Positions 37,937 through 48,483 of a DNA stretch of 64,000 nt are shown one piece after another. Numbering within the stretch: position 1 is the stretch's first letter; every line of letters begins with the position of its first letter. The DNA is taken from NCBI GenBank assembly GCA_016286555.1, contig JAEETA010000010.1:26679-90678 (forward strand), read 5' to 3'. The notes beneath the pieces are model-generated. The model saw nothing but the letters and a program-made list of their open reading frames with translations. It made no database searches and was not told the DNA's origin. Made by a program: the position numbers and the translations under genes. The stretch comes from Lachnospiraceae bacterium (GTDB lineage: Bacteria > Bacillota > Clostridia > Lachnospirales > Lachnospiraceae).

Positions 37937-39142
37937 TCACTCGGATGCTTCCTCCTTCTTTTCTTCCTCCGCATGGGGATCATGAACCTTCTCCACGCGC
38001 TCTTCTTCCTCATTCTTTGCCTGGAGCTTGTCCACTGCCATGGCCAGATACTTGGAATCGTTCAGCAGATCGTAGATCTGTCCGGACTGAACGCCTACCA
38101 CTTTCGGCCTGGTGGGATAGGATTCGAAGTTCTCTACCACCTTGGCATATTCCAGGATCTGCTCGCCGTTGTGGAGCTTAACGATGCTGCCCACGGGGAA
38201 CACATTGACGCTCCGCAGGAAGGTTTTGATGGCATCCATCTCCAGCTCTTCCGTCATGGCCATGATCATCTCCACCGCAACACGCTGGGGGAAGGGATCC
38301 TTGTAGGGCCGCTTTGTGACGAGGGCGTCATAAATATCCGCCACGGAAATGATCCTTGCGAACTTATGAATCTTCTCGGCAGGGGATCCCACGGGATACC
38401 CTCTTCCATTCAATTTCTCGTGATGCTGCAAAACCCCAAGCAGGATGGGCTCTGAGAACTGCCGCTTTTCCTTCAGGAGCTGGAATCCGAAGAGGGAATG
38501 CTGCTTCATCAGCAGAAACTCCTCATCCGAAAGCTTTCCGGGCTTGTTCAGCACGTCAAGCGGGATCTTGGACTTTCCGATGTCATGGAGCAGTCCTGCG
38601 ATACAGAGCTCTTCCAGCTCCGCACGGGACAGGCCGTAGTTTTTCCCAAGGAGCATGGCCATGGTGGCCACCTCCACACTGTGACGGAAGGTATAATCAT
38701 CGCTGGACTTCAGCATAGTGATATCCATGGCGACGGCATCATTGGAAAGGACAGCTTTTACCAGCTCTTTGGAAACGTTCTGGGAGGCCTCCGCAAAGGA
38801 GTCGGACTCGGTGTTGGAGAACATGTACTGCACACCCTCTCCCACCTGCTTTAAGACTTCACGGCTGATCTCGACCTTGGGCGCGTCGGCCTTGGTGACC
38901 TTCGCAATGGTCTCGATGGCCTTCTGGGACATCTGATATTCCAGCTCGTCCTCGTCCGGATCGCCCTCGCTGACATAGATGGAGCCGATCCCTTTCGAGC
39001 GCAGATAATCAATCTGGAAGTCATCCAGATAAGTGCCCTTTATGATCATTTCCTTGCCGGTCCTGGCATCGGTGATGGTCTGATCGATCCGCATCCCGGT
39101 TTCCAGGGTCCTGGTACTGACCAGCTTGCGCTTTACCGCCAT
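37937..39142 (-). CDS. HD-GYP domain cyclic-di-GMP phosphodiesterase
   Basis: The 401 residues have a divergent N-terminal domain (about 1-150; KRKLVSTRTLETGMRI is typical of this class) and an HD-GYP domain with H153, H186-D187 (LLHDIGK), HH240-241 and GRGYP (246-250). These residues bind a di- or trimetal centre that hydrolyses cyclic di-GMP to pGpG or GMP. The tail from about 375 is very acidic and lysine-rich. Start 39142 follows GAGGG. It leads the transporter gene in the same unit. Confidence 0.93.
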   Translation of the reverse strand: MAVKRKLVSTRTLETGMRIDQTITDARTGKEMIIKGTYLDDFQIDYLRSKGIGSIYVSEGDPDEDELEYQMSQKAIETIAKVTKADAPKVEISREVLKQVGEGVQYMFSNTESDSFAEASQNVSKELVKAVLSNDAVAMDITMLKSSDDYTFRHSVEVATMAMLLGKNYGLSRAELEELCIAGLLHDIGKSKIPLDVLNKPGKLSDEEFLLMKQHSLFGFQLLKEKRQFSEPILLGVLQHHEKLNGRGYPVGSPAEKIHKFARIISVADIYDALVTKRPYKDPFPQRVAVEMIMAMTEELEMDAIKTFLRSVNVFPVGSIVKLHNGEQILEYAKVVENFESYPTRPKVVGVQSGQIYDLLNDSKYLAMAVDKLQAKNEEEERVEKVHDPHAEEEKKEEASE

Positions 39143-39177
39143 GAAAAAGCCCTCACAAAAAACCAATATATTAATTT

Positions 39178-39206
39178 ACTATAGCATATTTTCGGGGTAT
39201 TCGCAA
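39178..39206 (-). promoter_or_regulatory. Promoter of the HD-GYP / transporter unit
   Basis: On the minus strand TTGCGA (39206-39201) and TATAGT (39183-39178) are 17 bases apart with TGC before the -10 (extended -10). The leader is about 30 bases. Confidence 0.7.
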
Positions 39207-39238
39207 AAGCAAAAACCATTCCTATTTACCGTATTTTG

Positions 39239-39247
39239 TGGTAAAAT
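39239..39247 (+). promoter_or_regulatory. Extended -10 promoter of the glycosyltransferase gene
   Basis: TGG-TAAAAT (39239-39247) is an extended -10 with a weak -35 (TTCCTA, 39219-39224) at 17 bases. It lies back to back with the HD-GYP promoter in a 135-base intergenic region. Confidence 0.45.
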
Positions 39248-39277
39248 AACTAGGATTGTGAGCATTGCGAGGTAAGG

Positions 39278-41074
39278 ATGAAAAAGCACGCAAAGACGTC
39301 GGATCCTTCCGGCCGATTTCAATATTATTACGCTGCGGGACTCTTTCTGTTCTGCCTGCTGATAGGACGCTTCGGACAGTGGGGCCCCAATATCAAGTTC
39401 GGACTGGGATTCACCCTTTTCCTGACCCTTCTGTTTCTGGCACCGGCGGTATGGTTTTTCCGGCTCTACAAGGACAGAAAGGACTGGCGCAGTGCAATGC
39501 CCTGTCTGCAGCTTTCGGTACTGTCCGTATTCCTCCTCTATCTCATGCAGTACATCGGAAGTCTCCGGGATGAGGAACGAGCAGTGAATACCGGCATCGA
39601 TGCTTACATGTTCTGGGGGATCCTGATATTGTTTATCGCAGTCTCCCTTCTGCCCTTCCTGGTGGACCGGAAACGACGGATCTCCGATGCGGAAATTTAC
39701 TATACTCTGGGCTGCGCCCTGCTGGTGCGCCTCTTCTATATCGTTCTGATGCAGGGGCATATTTTTCAGAACGACATGGGTGGCTTCGAAGAAAGCTCCT
39801 ACGGTCATCTGGGCTATGCTTACCACATCTACGCCGGGGAGAATCTTTTGAAGGTAGACCCCGTTGGGCTGGATCAGCTCTATCATCCGCCGCTTTATCA
39901 TTTCTGTACTGCCCTGTATCTGCGGATCGAGACCATCCTGGGAGCAGATATGCTTCATGCGGATGAGATTGCCCAGACCTTTTCCCTGTTCCTGTCCGGG
40001 ATCCTGCTCCTTTTCCTGGTAAAGATCTGCCGGAAGCTGGGTGCCGACGCCGCAGCCACCTGTGTGGCCGTCGCCTGCGTCTCTGTGATCCCCTACATGA
40101 TCATGAACAGCGGTGCCAACAACAACGATCCCTTAGCCGCCACACTCTGCGTCATCTCCATCTACTGCGGACTGTGCTGGCGCAAGTCCCACTCCATGAA
40201 GGATATCCTCCTAATGGGTCTGACCATCGGCTGTGCCATGATGGCAAAAATGTCCGGCGCAATGCTGGCCTTTTCCATGGCAGCCTTCATGCTGATGGTA
40301 GTCTGGGAGGATCGGGCGCATTTCAAAAAATACATCGGCCAGTTTGCTGCCTTCGGTGCTGTCAGCGGTATCACGGGCCTCTGGCATACCATTTACAATT
40401 ACGTGAAATTCGGCGTTCCATTTGATTATTTCCCCAGAGTGAACGAGTCTTATGACATGTTCCTGCCGGACTTCACCAAATGGCAGCTCCTCTTTGATTT
40501 CAAGGACGGCCTGAAATTCCTGACGCCCCAGTACCAGCGGGACAACGGCTATGTCGAGCACAATATCCTGCTGTCCGTTCTGAAGCATTCCGTCTTTAAC
40601 GAGGGCTACGCCTACGAAGCCACTTCCATCAGCAAGTTCATGGGAATTACCGTCTTCGTCACGGTGTGCATCCTCTTTGCCGCCTTTGCCGTATGCTCCG
40701 TCATCGTGATCCTGCGGAAAGGACCGGCCCTTTGCAACAAAGTCCTCATCGTGGGCTGCACCGTGGCAAATGCCCTTTGCCTCATCAAGGTGGTTTTCGC
40801 ACAGCCCTTCGTGTGTACCATGAACGTGCGCTACATCATTCTGGCCCTGGTGACGGGATCGGTTACCATCGGCATGGCAGTATCCGCCAAGGGTGACCTG
40901 CAGTCTGCGGAAGCGGATTTCAAAGCCCTGGAAGAGATCAGTCTCGCCCCGGGGAAAGCGGAGGAAACAGCTCCTTCTCCCAGAAGACCGATCGTTCTGT
41001 ACATCATCACTCTTCTGCTTCTGCTCATTGCAGTCGAGTGGACCATGAGTTTGCATATGTTGTTTAACTTTTGA
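39278..41074 (+). CDS. GT-C fold glycosyltransferase (ArnT/PMT, GT39/83-like)
   Basis: This 598-residue membrane protein has about 12 helices. After the N-terminal helices, an extracytoplasmic loop carries [17 protein letters not shown], where the acidic residues fit the catalytic D/E of GT-C enzymes, and then [20 protein letters not shown], the HPPLYH motif of this superfamily. Such enzymes use lipid-phosphate-linked sugars to modify proteins, lipids or wall polymers on the outer face. Acceptor and sugar are unknown. AGGTAAGG precedes the start. The FAD oxidoreductase follows 86 bases later on the same strand without a terminator between them. Confidence 0.85.
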   Translation: MKKHAKTSDPSGRFQYYYAAGLFLFCLLIGRFGQWGPNIKFGLGFTLFLTLLFLAPAVWFFRLYKDRKDWRSAMPCLQLSVLSVFLLYLMQYIGSLRDEERAVNTGIDAYMFWGILILFIAVSLLPFLVDRKRRISDAEIYYTLGCALLVRLFYIVLMQGHIFQNDMGGFEESSYGHLGYAYHIYAGENLLKVDPVGLDQLYHPPLYHFCTALYLRIETILGADMLHADEIAQTFSLFLSGILLLFLVKICRKLGADAAATCVAVACVSVIPYMIMNSGANNNDPLAATLCVISIYCGLCWRKSHSMKDILLMGLTIGCAMMAKMSGAMLAFSMAAFMLMVVWEDRAHFKKYIGQFAAFGAVSGITGLWHTIYNYVKFGVPFDYFPRVNESYDMFLPDFTKWQLLFDFKDGLKFLTPQYQRDNGYVEHNILLSVLKHSVFNEGYAYEATSISKFMGITVFVTVCILFAAFAVCSVIVILRKGPALCNKVLIVGCTVANALCLIKVVFAQPFVCTMNVRYIILALVTGSVTIGMAVSAKGDLQSAEADFKALEEISLAPGKAEETAPSPRRPIVLYIITLLLLLIAVEWTMSLHMLFNF

Positions 41075-41160
41075 TGATACAGGGGATAAAAGTCAAAAAC
41101 CGAATGAAGCTTGCTTCGGAGCAATCCGTATCATATCAATCAATAAAGAGAGGAACTATG

Positions 41161-42744
41161 ATGAAAAAAGTCGTCGTTATCGGAGCCGGTCCCGCCGGAC
41201 TCACAGCAGCCTACGAGATCCTGAAGCAGTCGGATGCTTACGAAGTGACCGTTCTGGAGGAATCCGAAGCTTTCGGTGGTATCTCCCGCACCGTGAACTA
41301 CAAGGGAAATCGTATGGACATGGGCGGACACCGCTTCTTTTCCAAGGTTCCCGAGGTCAATGAATGGTGGGAAAAGATGCTTCCCATGCAGGGCGCTCCC
41401 GCCATGGACGACATCATGCTGGGCCGCACCCCTTCCATGAAGGCAGGCGGACCGGATCCGGAGAAAACGGACATCACCATGCTCCATAGAAGCCGCCTCT
41501 CCCGTATCTTCTTCAAGCGCAAATTCTTTGACTATCCCATTTCCCTGCGCTTTGAGACCCTGAAGAACATGGGCTTCGGCACCACCATCCTGGTGGGCTT
41601 TTCCTACATGAAGACCCTATTCTACAAGCGCAAGGAAAAATCCCTGGAGGACTTCTACATCAACCGTTTCGGTAAGAAGCTCTACTCCATGTTCTTTGAG
41701 AACTACACCGCCAACCTGTGGGGACGCCACCCCTCCGAGATTTCTCCCGAATGGGGCGCACAGCGTGTGAAGGGCCTCTCCATCCTGGCGATCCTGAAGG
41801 ACATCTTCGGTAAGATGTTCCACAAGAAAAACCGTAAGGTGGAAACCTCCCTCATCGAGGAGTTTGCTTATCCGAAGCTGGGTCCCGGTCAGCTCTGGGA
41901 TCTCACCGCGGAGAAGGTTTCCGAAATGGGCGGCACCATCCTGAAGAATGCCAGAGCCGTAGGCATCCGCAGAGGCGCGGACGGTTCCATTACAGGTGTT
42001 ACCTATGAGACCGACGGCAAGCAGACCACTCTGGATGCGGACTATGTCTACAGTTCCATGCCCATCAAGGATCTGGTGGCAGGCATGGATAATGTGCCAG
42101 ATGATCTGCAGAAGATCGCAGCAGGACTCCCCTACCGTGATTACATGACCGTAGGTGTCCTCATCAACAAGCTGAACCTGAAGAACGAGACCAAGCGCAA
42201 GACCGTTGGAAACATCGTTCCCGACAACTGGGTTTACGTCCACGATCGCACCGTCCAGATGGGCCGCTTCCAGATCTACAACAACTGGTCCCCTTACCTG
42301 GTAAAGGACCTGGAGCACACCGTATGGATGGGCCTGGAGTACTTCTGCAACGAAGGCGATTCCATGTGGTCCATGACGGATGATGAATTTGCAAAACTGG
42401 GTATCAAAGAAATGATCACCCTGAACCTCATCGATTCCGATGAGAACGTGCTGGATTACCACGTAGAGCGTGTGAAGAAGGCTTATCCCGCATACTTTGA
42501 TACCTACGAGCATATCGATGACCTGAGAGCCTTCCTGGACACCATTCCGAACCTGTACTGCGTGGGAAGAAACGGTCAGCACCGCTACAACAACCTGGAT
42601 CACTCCATGTGCACCTCCTTCGAGGCGGTCAAGTGCATGCTCGCCGGCAGCACCGACAAGACCCCCATCTGGAGTGTGAATACCGAAGAGGAGTATCACG
42701 AGACCAAGAACACGGACGAAATCCCCGAGAACGAGATCGACTGA
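41161..42744 (+). CDS. FAD-dependent oxidoreductase, UDP-galactopyranose-mutase/protoporphyrinogen-oxidase-like
   Basis: The 527 residues begin with a dinucleotide-binding fold ([20 protein letters not shown]) and the second FAD signature [11 protein letters not shown]...MGGHRFF. The rest resembles amine-oxidase/UGM-like proteins (COG1232), including [12 protein letters not shown] and a C-terminal FAD motif in [20 protein letters not shown]. This subgroup is usually found with polysaccharide genes. A sugar-nucleotide substrate is plausible, given the GT-C gene before it, but is not proven. ATGs at 41158 and 41161 are adjacent; the second has better spacing from AGAGAGGA. Confidence 0.85.
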   Translation: MKKVVVIGAGPAGLTAAYEILKQSDAYEVTVLEESEAFGGISRTVNYKGNRMDMGGHRFFSKVPEVNEWWEKMLPMQGAPAMDDIMLGRTPSMKAGGPDPEKTDITMLHRSRLSRIFFKRKFFDYPISLRFETLKNMGFGTTILVGFSYMKTLFYKRKEKSLEDFYINRFGKKLYSMFFENYTANLWGRHPSEISPEWGAQRVKGLSILAILKDIFGKMFHKKNRKVETSLIEEFAYPKLGPGQLWDLTAEKVSEMGGTILKNARAVGIRRGADGSITGVTYETDGKQTTLDADYVYSSMPIKDLVAGMDNVPDDLQKIAAGLPYRDYMTVGVLINKLNLKNETKRKTVGNIVPDNWVYVHDRTVQMGRFQIYNNWSPYLVKDLEHTVWMGLEYFCNEGDSMWSMTDDEFAKLGIKEMITLNLIDSDENVLDYHVERVKKAYPAYFDTYEHIDDLRAFLDTIPNLYCVGRNGQHRYNNLDHSMCTSFEAVKCMLAGSTDKTPIWSVNTEEEYHETKNTDEIPENEID

Positions 42745-42790
42745 TCCCGGCCCCTCTCCTGTTCCTCTGAACAATCAAAGATCTTTACAC

Positions 42791-42832
42791 AAAAGAACCC
42801 GGAAACCTTTCGATTTCCGGGTTCTTATTTTG
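42791..42832. terminator. Bidirectional terminator between the oxidoreductase gene and gdhA
   Basis: AAGAACCCGGAAA (42793-42805) pairs perfectly with TTTCCGGGTTCTT (42814-42826), with an 8-base loop. The stem is flanked by A-rich and T-rich runs, so it stops both converging transcripts. Confidence 0.9.
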
Positions 42833-42851
42833 TTTCTTGATTTTTTGAGGT

Positions 42852-44201
<1,350 letters not shown>

Positions 44202-44286
44202 TCACATGTCCTCCTTTTTTTGAAATCTATATCCTTACCGGCTGCCTCTGCGCAGACCGTCGGTCAGAACCGCACTTAACTGAGGA

Positions 44287-45501
44287 TTATTCCACAAAAT
44301 CCTCTTTCACATAGGCGATGCGGGATCCATATACAATTTTGCACCACCCGTTTTCTCTGGAAACAAGGCTTAAGGTCTCTCCTGCCTGGAGGACCGCCAG
44401 CTTCTCTCCGTCCGTGCTGGGAGTCGCACGCACATTGACGGTATCCACCGTCTTCACCGTTCCGATGATGGTAACGCCGTCAGCGCTTTCCATAAGGCTC
44501 AGGTACTCGGACTTGATATAGCCCTCCATACCGCCGTACTTTACCTTGGACCAGCCGTTGGACAGCTTCTCGATGAGTTCCAGATTGGTACCTGCTTCCA
44601 CCTGACCCAGCTTGTCAGCCTTCTCACTGTCGGAAGCACGGACATTCACCTTCGTCGTGGTAGATACATACACAGGACCTGTCGGCTCGGTTCCGGTGCC
44701 CTCTCCGCCTTCCTCTCCGCCTTCGCCGGTATCGCCGCCTTCGGTGGTATCTCCCTCACTGTTGGAAGCTGCCAGCTTCTCACCCACTGCGGTATTGACC
44801 ACCGCATCCAGCTCGGAGATGTAGGACAGGATCTCGGGGTGTTCCACCACCAGATCATTGTACTCTGCATTGATGGTATTGTTCAGATTCACCACTTCAT
44901 CAAAAGAAGAAACGGTGGAAATGTACTCGTTCTGCTCTGCAGTCAGATCACTCTGGCAGATGTAATAGGAACCGTCTCCCTTCTGACGGACGAAATATCC
45001 GTCGTAAGCGGGAATGGGAATATCCGGATAGGCATCAAAGGTCACACCACAGTGCACATATGCGATGTAGGAACCCTCCTCGGGACCTGCCTGGGTGTAG
45101 ATCTCCTTAATGGAATAAGCCAGGTACTGGGAATACTCCGAAAAACGAAGCAGATCCTTGGTCTCACTCACATCACAGAGCGTGGTCAGGGTATCCATGT
45201 CTCCGTTGGAGAGGCAGCCGTAATACGCCTCGAAAAGCGCCTTTACCTGCTCGTTGGCATTCTCCGTCAGGGGTGCCTCGATCACCTCGGGCACATCCTC
45301 CACTACGTCAGTGGTGCTGATGGGCTGCGCATCCACGGACTGAGGATCCTGATCCGTGACGGGCGTGCCGCCCTTGGTGTTCACCACCACCACAACGATC
45401 AGAGCCACCGCCAGAATGACGACAGCAGGGATCACGATCTTAATATGACTCAGGACAAAGCGCTTCGCTTTCTCCAGAAATTCGGAAAAATTCATCTTCA
45501 T
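44287..45501 (-). CDS. Membrane-anchored protein with two bacterial SH3 domains
   Basis: The 404 residues start with a cytoplasmic basic segment and one membrane helix (IVIPAVVILAVALIVVVVV, about 22-40). A low-complexity linker leads to a domain of about 150 residues resembling NTF2-like folds (ENANEQVKALFEAYYGCLSN onward). A Gly/Glu/Thr-rich linker follows, and then two SH3_3 repeats (TKVNVRASDSEKADKLGQVE and VNVRATPSTDGEKLAVLQAG). Such repeats bind peptidoglycan, so this is probably an external wall-associated protein. Function is not defined. Start 45501 follows AGAGG. Confidence 0.85.
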   Translation of the reverse strand: MKMNFSEFLEKAKRFVLSHIKIVIPAVVILAVALIVVVVVNTKGGTPVTDQDPQSVDAQPISTTDVVEDVPEVIEAPLTENANEQVKALFEAYYGCLSNGDMDTLTTLCDVSETKDLLRFSEYSQYLAYSIKEIYTQAGPEEGSYIAYVHCGVTFDAYPDIPIPAYDGYFVRQKGDGSYYICQSDLTAEQNEYISTVSSFDEVVNLNNTINAEYNDLVVEHPEILSYISELDAVVNTAVGEKLAASNSEGDTTEGGDTGEGGEEGGEGTGTEPTGPVYVSTTTKVNVRASDSEKADKLGQVEAGTNLELIEKLSNGWSKVKYGGMEGYIKSEYLSLMESADGVTIIGTVKTVDTVNVRATPSTDGEKLAVLQAGETLSLVSRENGWCKIVYGSRIAYVKEDFVE

Positions 45502-45532
45502 TACAAAAAACCTCTTACAAAAAATAAATACC

Positions 45533-45558
45533 TAAAAAGAAAGGCCAATCCCTGGCCT
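45533..45558 (-). terminator. Terminator of the tRNA-Arg gene
   Basis: AGGCCA (45542-45547) and TGGCCT (45553-45558) form the stem. On the minus strand TTCTTTTTAGG follows. It lies 11 bases past the tRNA 3' end and before the SH3 gene. Confidence 0.75.
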
Positions 45559-45569
45559 GTGTGATCGAG

Positions 45570-45641
45570 TGCAACCGACAGGAATCGAACCTGCATTAAA
45601 GGCGTCGGAGGCCTCCGTTCTATCCGTTAGACTACGGTTGC
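45570..45641 (-). tRNA. tRNA-Arg(CCG)
   Basis: The 72-base cloverleaf reads from 45641 down to 45570. The acceptor stem is GCAACCG/CGGTTGC with discriminator A. The anticodon stem is GAGGC/GCCTT with loop CTCCGAC, which gives anticodon CCG (reads CGG arginine codons). The T arm is GCAGG-TTCGATT-CCTGT. The D stem GTCT/GAAC has one mismatch, as in some tRNA-Arg(CCT) species. CCA is not encoded, so it is added post-transcriptionally. Confidence 0.93.
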
Positions 45642-45674
45642 TAATTGTTACAACTTTGTTACAAAACCTCACAT

Positions 45675-45704
45675 ATCTTATCACATAAAGGCGTGCTTTG
45701 TAAA
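45675..45704 (-). promoter_or_regulatory. Promoter of tRNA-Arg
   Basis: On the minus strand TTTACA (45704-45699) and TAAGAT (45680-45675) are 18 bases apart, preceded by an A/T-rich stretch that could be an UP element. The transcript would begin about 27 bases before the mature tRNA. Confidence 0.65.
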
Positions 45705-45735
45705 TATAAAATTTTAATAACATCGGGGGATGCAT

Positions 45736-45751
45736 GGGGCCCGAAGGCCCC
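45736..45751 (-). terminator. Stable UUCG hairpin after the DUF5688 gene
   Basis: GGGGCC (45736-45741) pairs with GGCCCC (45746-45751). On the minus strand the loop is TTCG, an unusually stable tetraloop. No U-tract follows, so it may protect the 3' end rather than terminate. Confidence 0.45.
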
Positions 45752-45765
45752 GCATCCACACCGAG

Positions 45766-46653
45766 TCAGGCGCAGATCCGCACCCGCTTTTCCTGCCGGT
45801 CGAAATAGTAGAGATTGTCGGAAAGCACCTCCACAGGATCCACCGAAGTATTGTTCACGGTGCCGATCAGTTCCTTCAGCATCCCGGGGACCAGATCTCC
45901 CCGATCCGGAAGCAGCAGCACCTCATGAACGGAGCTGGGGATAATGAAGAGATTGGCCTCCTTGCGGTCCGCCACCTCCTCCAGGAAATGAGGATACAAC
46001 ATAACGGACGCGCCCTGCATCCGCCCCTCATTGGAAGCCACCATCATGGGAATCTCCGCATCACCGTAAGGGTATCTCTCCTGCAGCATGTCCTTCAGTA
46101 CCTCCAGAAGCGGCTTACAGCCCGCAGGGAAGAGCCTGGGGGTATTTTCCCCGGAGATCTTCATCAGGGTGCTCACATCCGTCCCCCACATCTCCATGTG
46201 CTCGTTGCGGATGAGGATGTATGCATTGTCCAGTTCCTCAATATCCAACGCATAGTAAAAGACGATGGCCAGATCCAGGAAGGGAATATAGGGCACGTTT
46301 TCCAGCAGCTCCCTGTTCCGGTCCACCGCAATGAGACGGTAACAAATGCGGTCCCGAACCTTGTCAAATTCCCTGAAAAAGCTCATATCGATGCCGGTCT
46401 TCTCCTCTCCCTCCCGGAACGCTCCGATGATCCGGTTCATGATATCGCCGAAGGGCATCCCGGCCTCGTACTGGGGCAGGAAATTGTCCACGTAAATGGT
46501 GGGGGTAAGCTTACACTCCCTGCCGGCGATCATGACGCCGTGCAGCAGGGTATCGTTATTTTTCAGAACCTCCTTCGCAGAAACCCGGTACTCATCTCCC
46601 AGGACCTCCTGCGCAGCTTTTACTACTTTCTCCGTAAATTCGTTAATGGTCAT
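45766..46653 (-). CDS. DUF5688 family protein
   Basis: This 295-residue soluble protein has no signal peptide. Family traits I recognise are the MTINEFTEKVVKAAQEVLG opening, the NNDTLLHGVMIAGRECKLTP segment, PTIYVDNFLPQYEAGMPFGD and the closing LYYFDRQEKRVRICA. DUF5688 proteins are frequent in Lachnospiraceae, often in several copies per genome. No biochemical role is known. Start 46653 follows GAAAGGATG. It seems to be a single-gene unit. Confidence 0.85.
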   Translation of the reverse strand: MTINEFTEKVVKAAQEVLGDEYRVSAKEVLKNNDTLLHGVMIAGRECKLTPTIYVDNFLPQYEAGMPFGDIMNRIIGAFREGEEKTGIDMSFFREFDKVRDRICYRLIAVDRNRELLENVPYIPFLDLAIVFYYALDIEELDNAYILIRNEHMEMWGTDVSTLMKISGENTPRLFPAGCKPLLEVLKDMLQERYPYGDAEIPMMVASNEGRMQGASVMLYPHFLEEVADRKEANLFIIPSSVHEVLLLPDRGDLVPGMLKELIGTVNNTSVDPVEVLSDNLYYFDRQEKRVRICA

Positions 46654-46669
46654 TCAGTTCATCCTTTCA

Positions 46670-46698
46670 ATATTGAAATAATAAATGGTCGGTTACAA
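46670..46698 (-). promoter_or_regulatory. Candidate promoter of the DUF5688 gene
   Basis: On the minus strand TTGTAA (46698-46693) and CAATAT (46675-46670) are 17 bases apart. The -10 is weak and the start would be within about 12 bases of the coding start. Confidence 0.4.
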
Positions 46699-46777
46699 AA
46701 AGATCGTGTGAATAAGCCGGATCGAAGGACCCGGAACATGGAAAACTTCTCAGATTCGTAAGATGGGAAAGAAAAGA

Positions 46778-46806
46778 AAAAGGCAATGCCCAATGGGCAT
46801 TGCCTT
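46778..46806 (-). terminator. Terminator of efp
   Basis: AGGCAATGC (46781-46789) pairs with GCATTGCCT (46797-46805), inner CCAATGG. On the minus strand TTTTTCTTTTC follows. It is 21 bases past the efp stop. Confidence 0.85.
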
Positions 46807-46826
46807 ATAAACGAAATCAGATGGCC

Positions 46827-47384
46827 TTAGACTCTGGAGAGATACTCACCGGTTCTGGTGTCGATCTTGATCTTGTCTCCGTTGTCCACGAACAGAGGAA
46901 CGGCTACGGTAGCGCCGGTCTCAACGGTAGCGGGCTTGGAAGCACCGGTAGCGGTATCGCCCTTGAAGCCGGGCTCGGTATCGGTGATCACCAGCTCTAC
47001 GAAGAGAGGGGGCTCGATGGAGAACACATTGCCGTTGTGGGAGCAAACCTTGCACATCTCGTTCTCTTTCACGAACTTCAGTGCATCGCCGACCATATCG
47101 TGGCCAAGTGCGATCTGCTCATAGTTCTCGGTGTCCATGAAGTAATACAGATCTCCGTCATTGTAAAGATACTGCATATCCTTGCGGTCAATTCTGGCCT
47201 GAGGGCACTTCTCGGTGGGGCGGAAGGTTCTCTCCACGACACCGCCGTTCTTAATGTCCTTAAGCTTGGTGCGTACGAATGCGGCACCCTTACCGGGCTT
47301 CACATGCTGGAACTCGATAATCTGGTAAACACTGTTATCCAGCTCAATGGTCACACCATTTCTGAAGTCACCTGCAGAAATCAT
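46827..47384 (-). CDS. efp: Elongation factor P
   Basis: EF-P relieves ribosome stalling at polyproline. All three domains are present in 185 residues. The conserved loop is [12 protein letters not shown] with Lys32 at the modification site, as in Bacillus subtilis EF-P (5-aminopentanol), rather than the Arg type. Domains II and III include [20 protein letters not shown] and [14 protein letters not shown]. It has its own promoter at 47431-47459, 102 bases below aroQ; the aroQ-efp neighbourhood is common in Firmicutes. Confidence 0.97.
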   Translation of the reverse strand: MISAGDFRNGVTIELDNSVYQIIEFQHVKPGKGAAFVRTKLKDIKNGGVVERTFRPTEKCPQARIDRKDMQYLYNDGDLYYFMDTENYEQIALGHDMVGDALKFVKENEMCKVCSHNGNVFSIEPPLFVELVITDTEPGFKGDTATGASKPATVETGATVAVPLFVDNGDKIKIDTRTGEYLSRV

Positions 47385-47430
47385 CTTAATATCCTCCTAA
47401 AAATTCCAAATCAAATCATAATCCACAAGA

Positions 47431-47459
47431 ATTTTATACGAAATGAAAAGGAATTTCAA
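47431..47459 (-). promoter_or_regulatory. Promoter of efp
   Basis: On the minus strand TTGAAA (47459-47454) and TAAAAT (47436-47431) are 17 bases apart. The transcript starts near 47424, giving a 40-base leader with AGGAGG before the ATG. Confidence 0.75.
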
Positions 47460-47486
47460 TAACTTTTTTTCGGGATCTCCCACAAC

Positions 47487-47930
47487 TTATTTTGCGGGGG
47501 TTCCTTTTTCCATAATAAAGTCGATGGCTTCCAGATATCCGTCAAATCCCTTCCCCTTGATCTGCAGGTCGCAGACCGGTGCGGTGACGGAGATCTTTCG
47601 GAACTCTTCTCTCGTATCGATATCGGAAATGTGGACCTCCACCTTGGGAACAATGATGCTGGCCAGGGCATCCCGGATGGCGTAACTGTAATGGGTGTAA
47701 GCACCGGGATTAATGACGATGCCCGCAGTACCGTCAAAATAGGACTCCTGGATGCGGTCGATGATGGCCCCCTCGTGATTGCTCTGGAAGCATTCCACCT
47801 CAACGCCGTCCGTCTTACATTTCTCTTCGATCATGGCCACCAGAGCCTTATAATCCCTGGTGCCGTAGACAGCCTTCTCCCGGATCCCCAGAAAGTTCAG
47901 ATTGGGTCCGTTGATCACCAGAATCTTCAA
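47487..47930 (-). CDS. aroQ: 3-dehydroquinate dehydratase, type II
   Basis: Step three of the shikimate pathway. The 147 residues have the type II signatures: ILVINGPNLNFLG, the lid with catalytic Tyr, the SNHEGAIIDRIQ helix, INPGAYTHYSYAIRDAL and VEVHISDI. The start is a TTG at 47930, one base past the aroK stop, with GGGAGGAG just upstream. The nearest ATG in frame would add about 10 residues encoded within aroK. It is third in the aroE-aroK-aroQ operon. Confidence 0.95.
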   Translation of the reverse strand: MKILVINGPNLNFLGIREKAVYGTRDYKALVAMIEEKCKTDGVEVECFQSNHEGAIIDRIQESYFDGTAGIVINPGAYTHYSYAIRDALASIIVPKVEVHISDIDTREEFRKISVTAPVCDLQIKGKGFDGYLEAIDFIMEKGTPAK

Positions 47931-47931
47931 A

Positions 47932-48483
47932 TCATTCTCCTCCCGCCAAAAAAATCTCATAAGCCCGGGCAATCGTCTCGGTCACTTCCTCCCGGGTCAG
48001 ATCATCCGTATCAATGATCAGGTCAGCGCAGCGCTCATAAACGGGACTTCGCCGATCCAGAAGTTCCCGGATCCTGCCCATGGGATCCTCACACTGAAGC
48101 AGTGGCCTTGCAGTATCGTTTTTCACCCGCTCGTACACCGTCTCGGGGGTCGTCCGCAGCCAGACCACGAAGCCAATCTGCCGGATCAGCGCCTGGTTCT
48201 GCAGCTGAATGGGGGTGCCGCCCCCCAGGGAGTAGATCTTTCGGGAAGCGCCGTCCCGGAGCCTGACCAAAAGCTCCGTCTCCATTTTGCGAAAGGCGTT
48301 CTCTCCCTGCTGCGCAAAGATCTCGGAAATGGTTTTTCCTTCCATCTCTTCGATGATATGATCCGTATCCTCCACCGCCATCTGCAGGCGATAGGACAGG
48401 CTCCGACCCACGGTGGTCTTGCCGCAGCCCATAAAGCCCATGAGGACCAGATTTCGGTTTCTTTCCTTATGCTTTGTCATCAT
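47932..48483 (-). CDS. aroK: Shikimate kinase
   Basis: Phosphorylates shikimate at the 3-hydroxyl. In 183 residues it shows the P-loop GFMGCGKTTVG, the DTDHIIEEMEGKTISEIF shikimate-binding stretch, a GGGTP motif in SLGGGTPIQL, and the lid RPLLQ with its arginine. ATG at 48483 overlaps the aroE stop (ATGA), so translation is coupled. Confidence 0.96.
   Translation of the reverse strand: MMTKHKERNRNLVLMGFMGCGKTTVGRSLSYRLQMAVEDTDHIIEEMEGKTISEIFAQQGENAFRKMETELLVRLRDGASRKIYSLGGGTPIQLQNQALIRQIGFVVWLRTTPETVYERVKNDTARPLLQCEDPMGRIRELLDRRSPVYERCADLIIDTDDLTREEVTETIARAYEIFLAGGE

Noticed and set aside
45736..45751. Half of a recombination or attachment site near the tRNA gene
   Set aside because: The GC-rich inverted repeat near tRNA-Arg has no integrase, no repeated tRNA 3' end and no foreign-looking cargo beside it.
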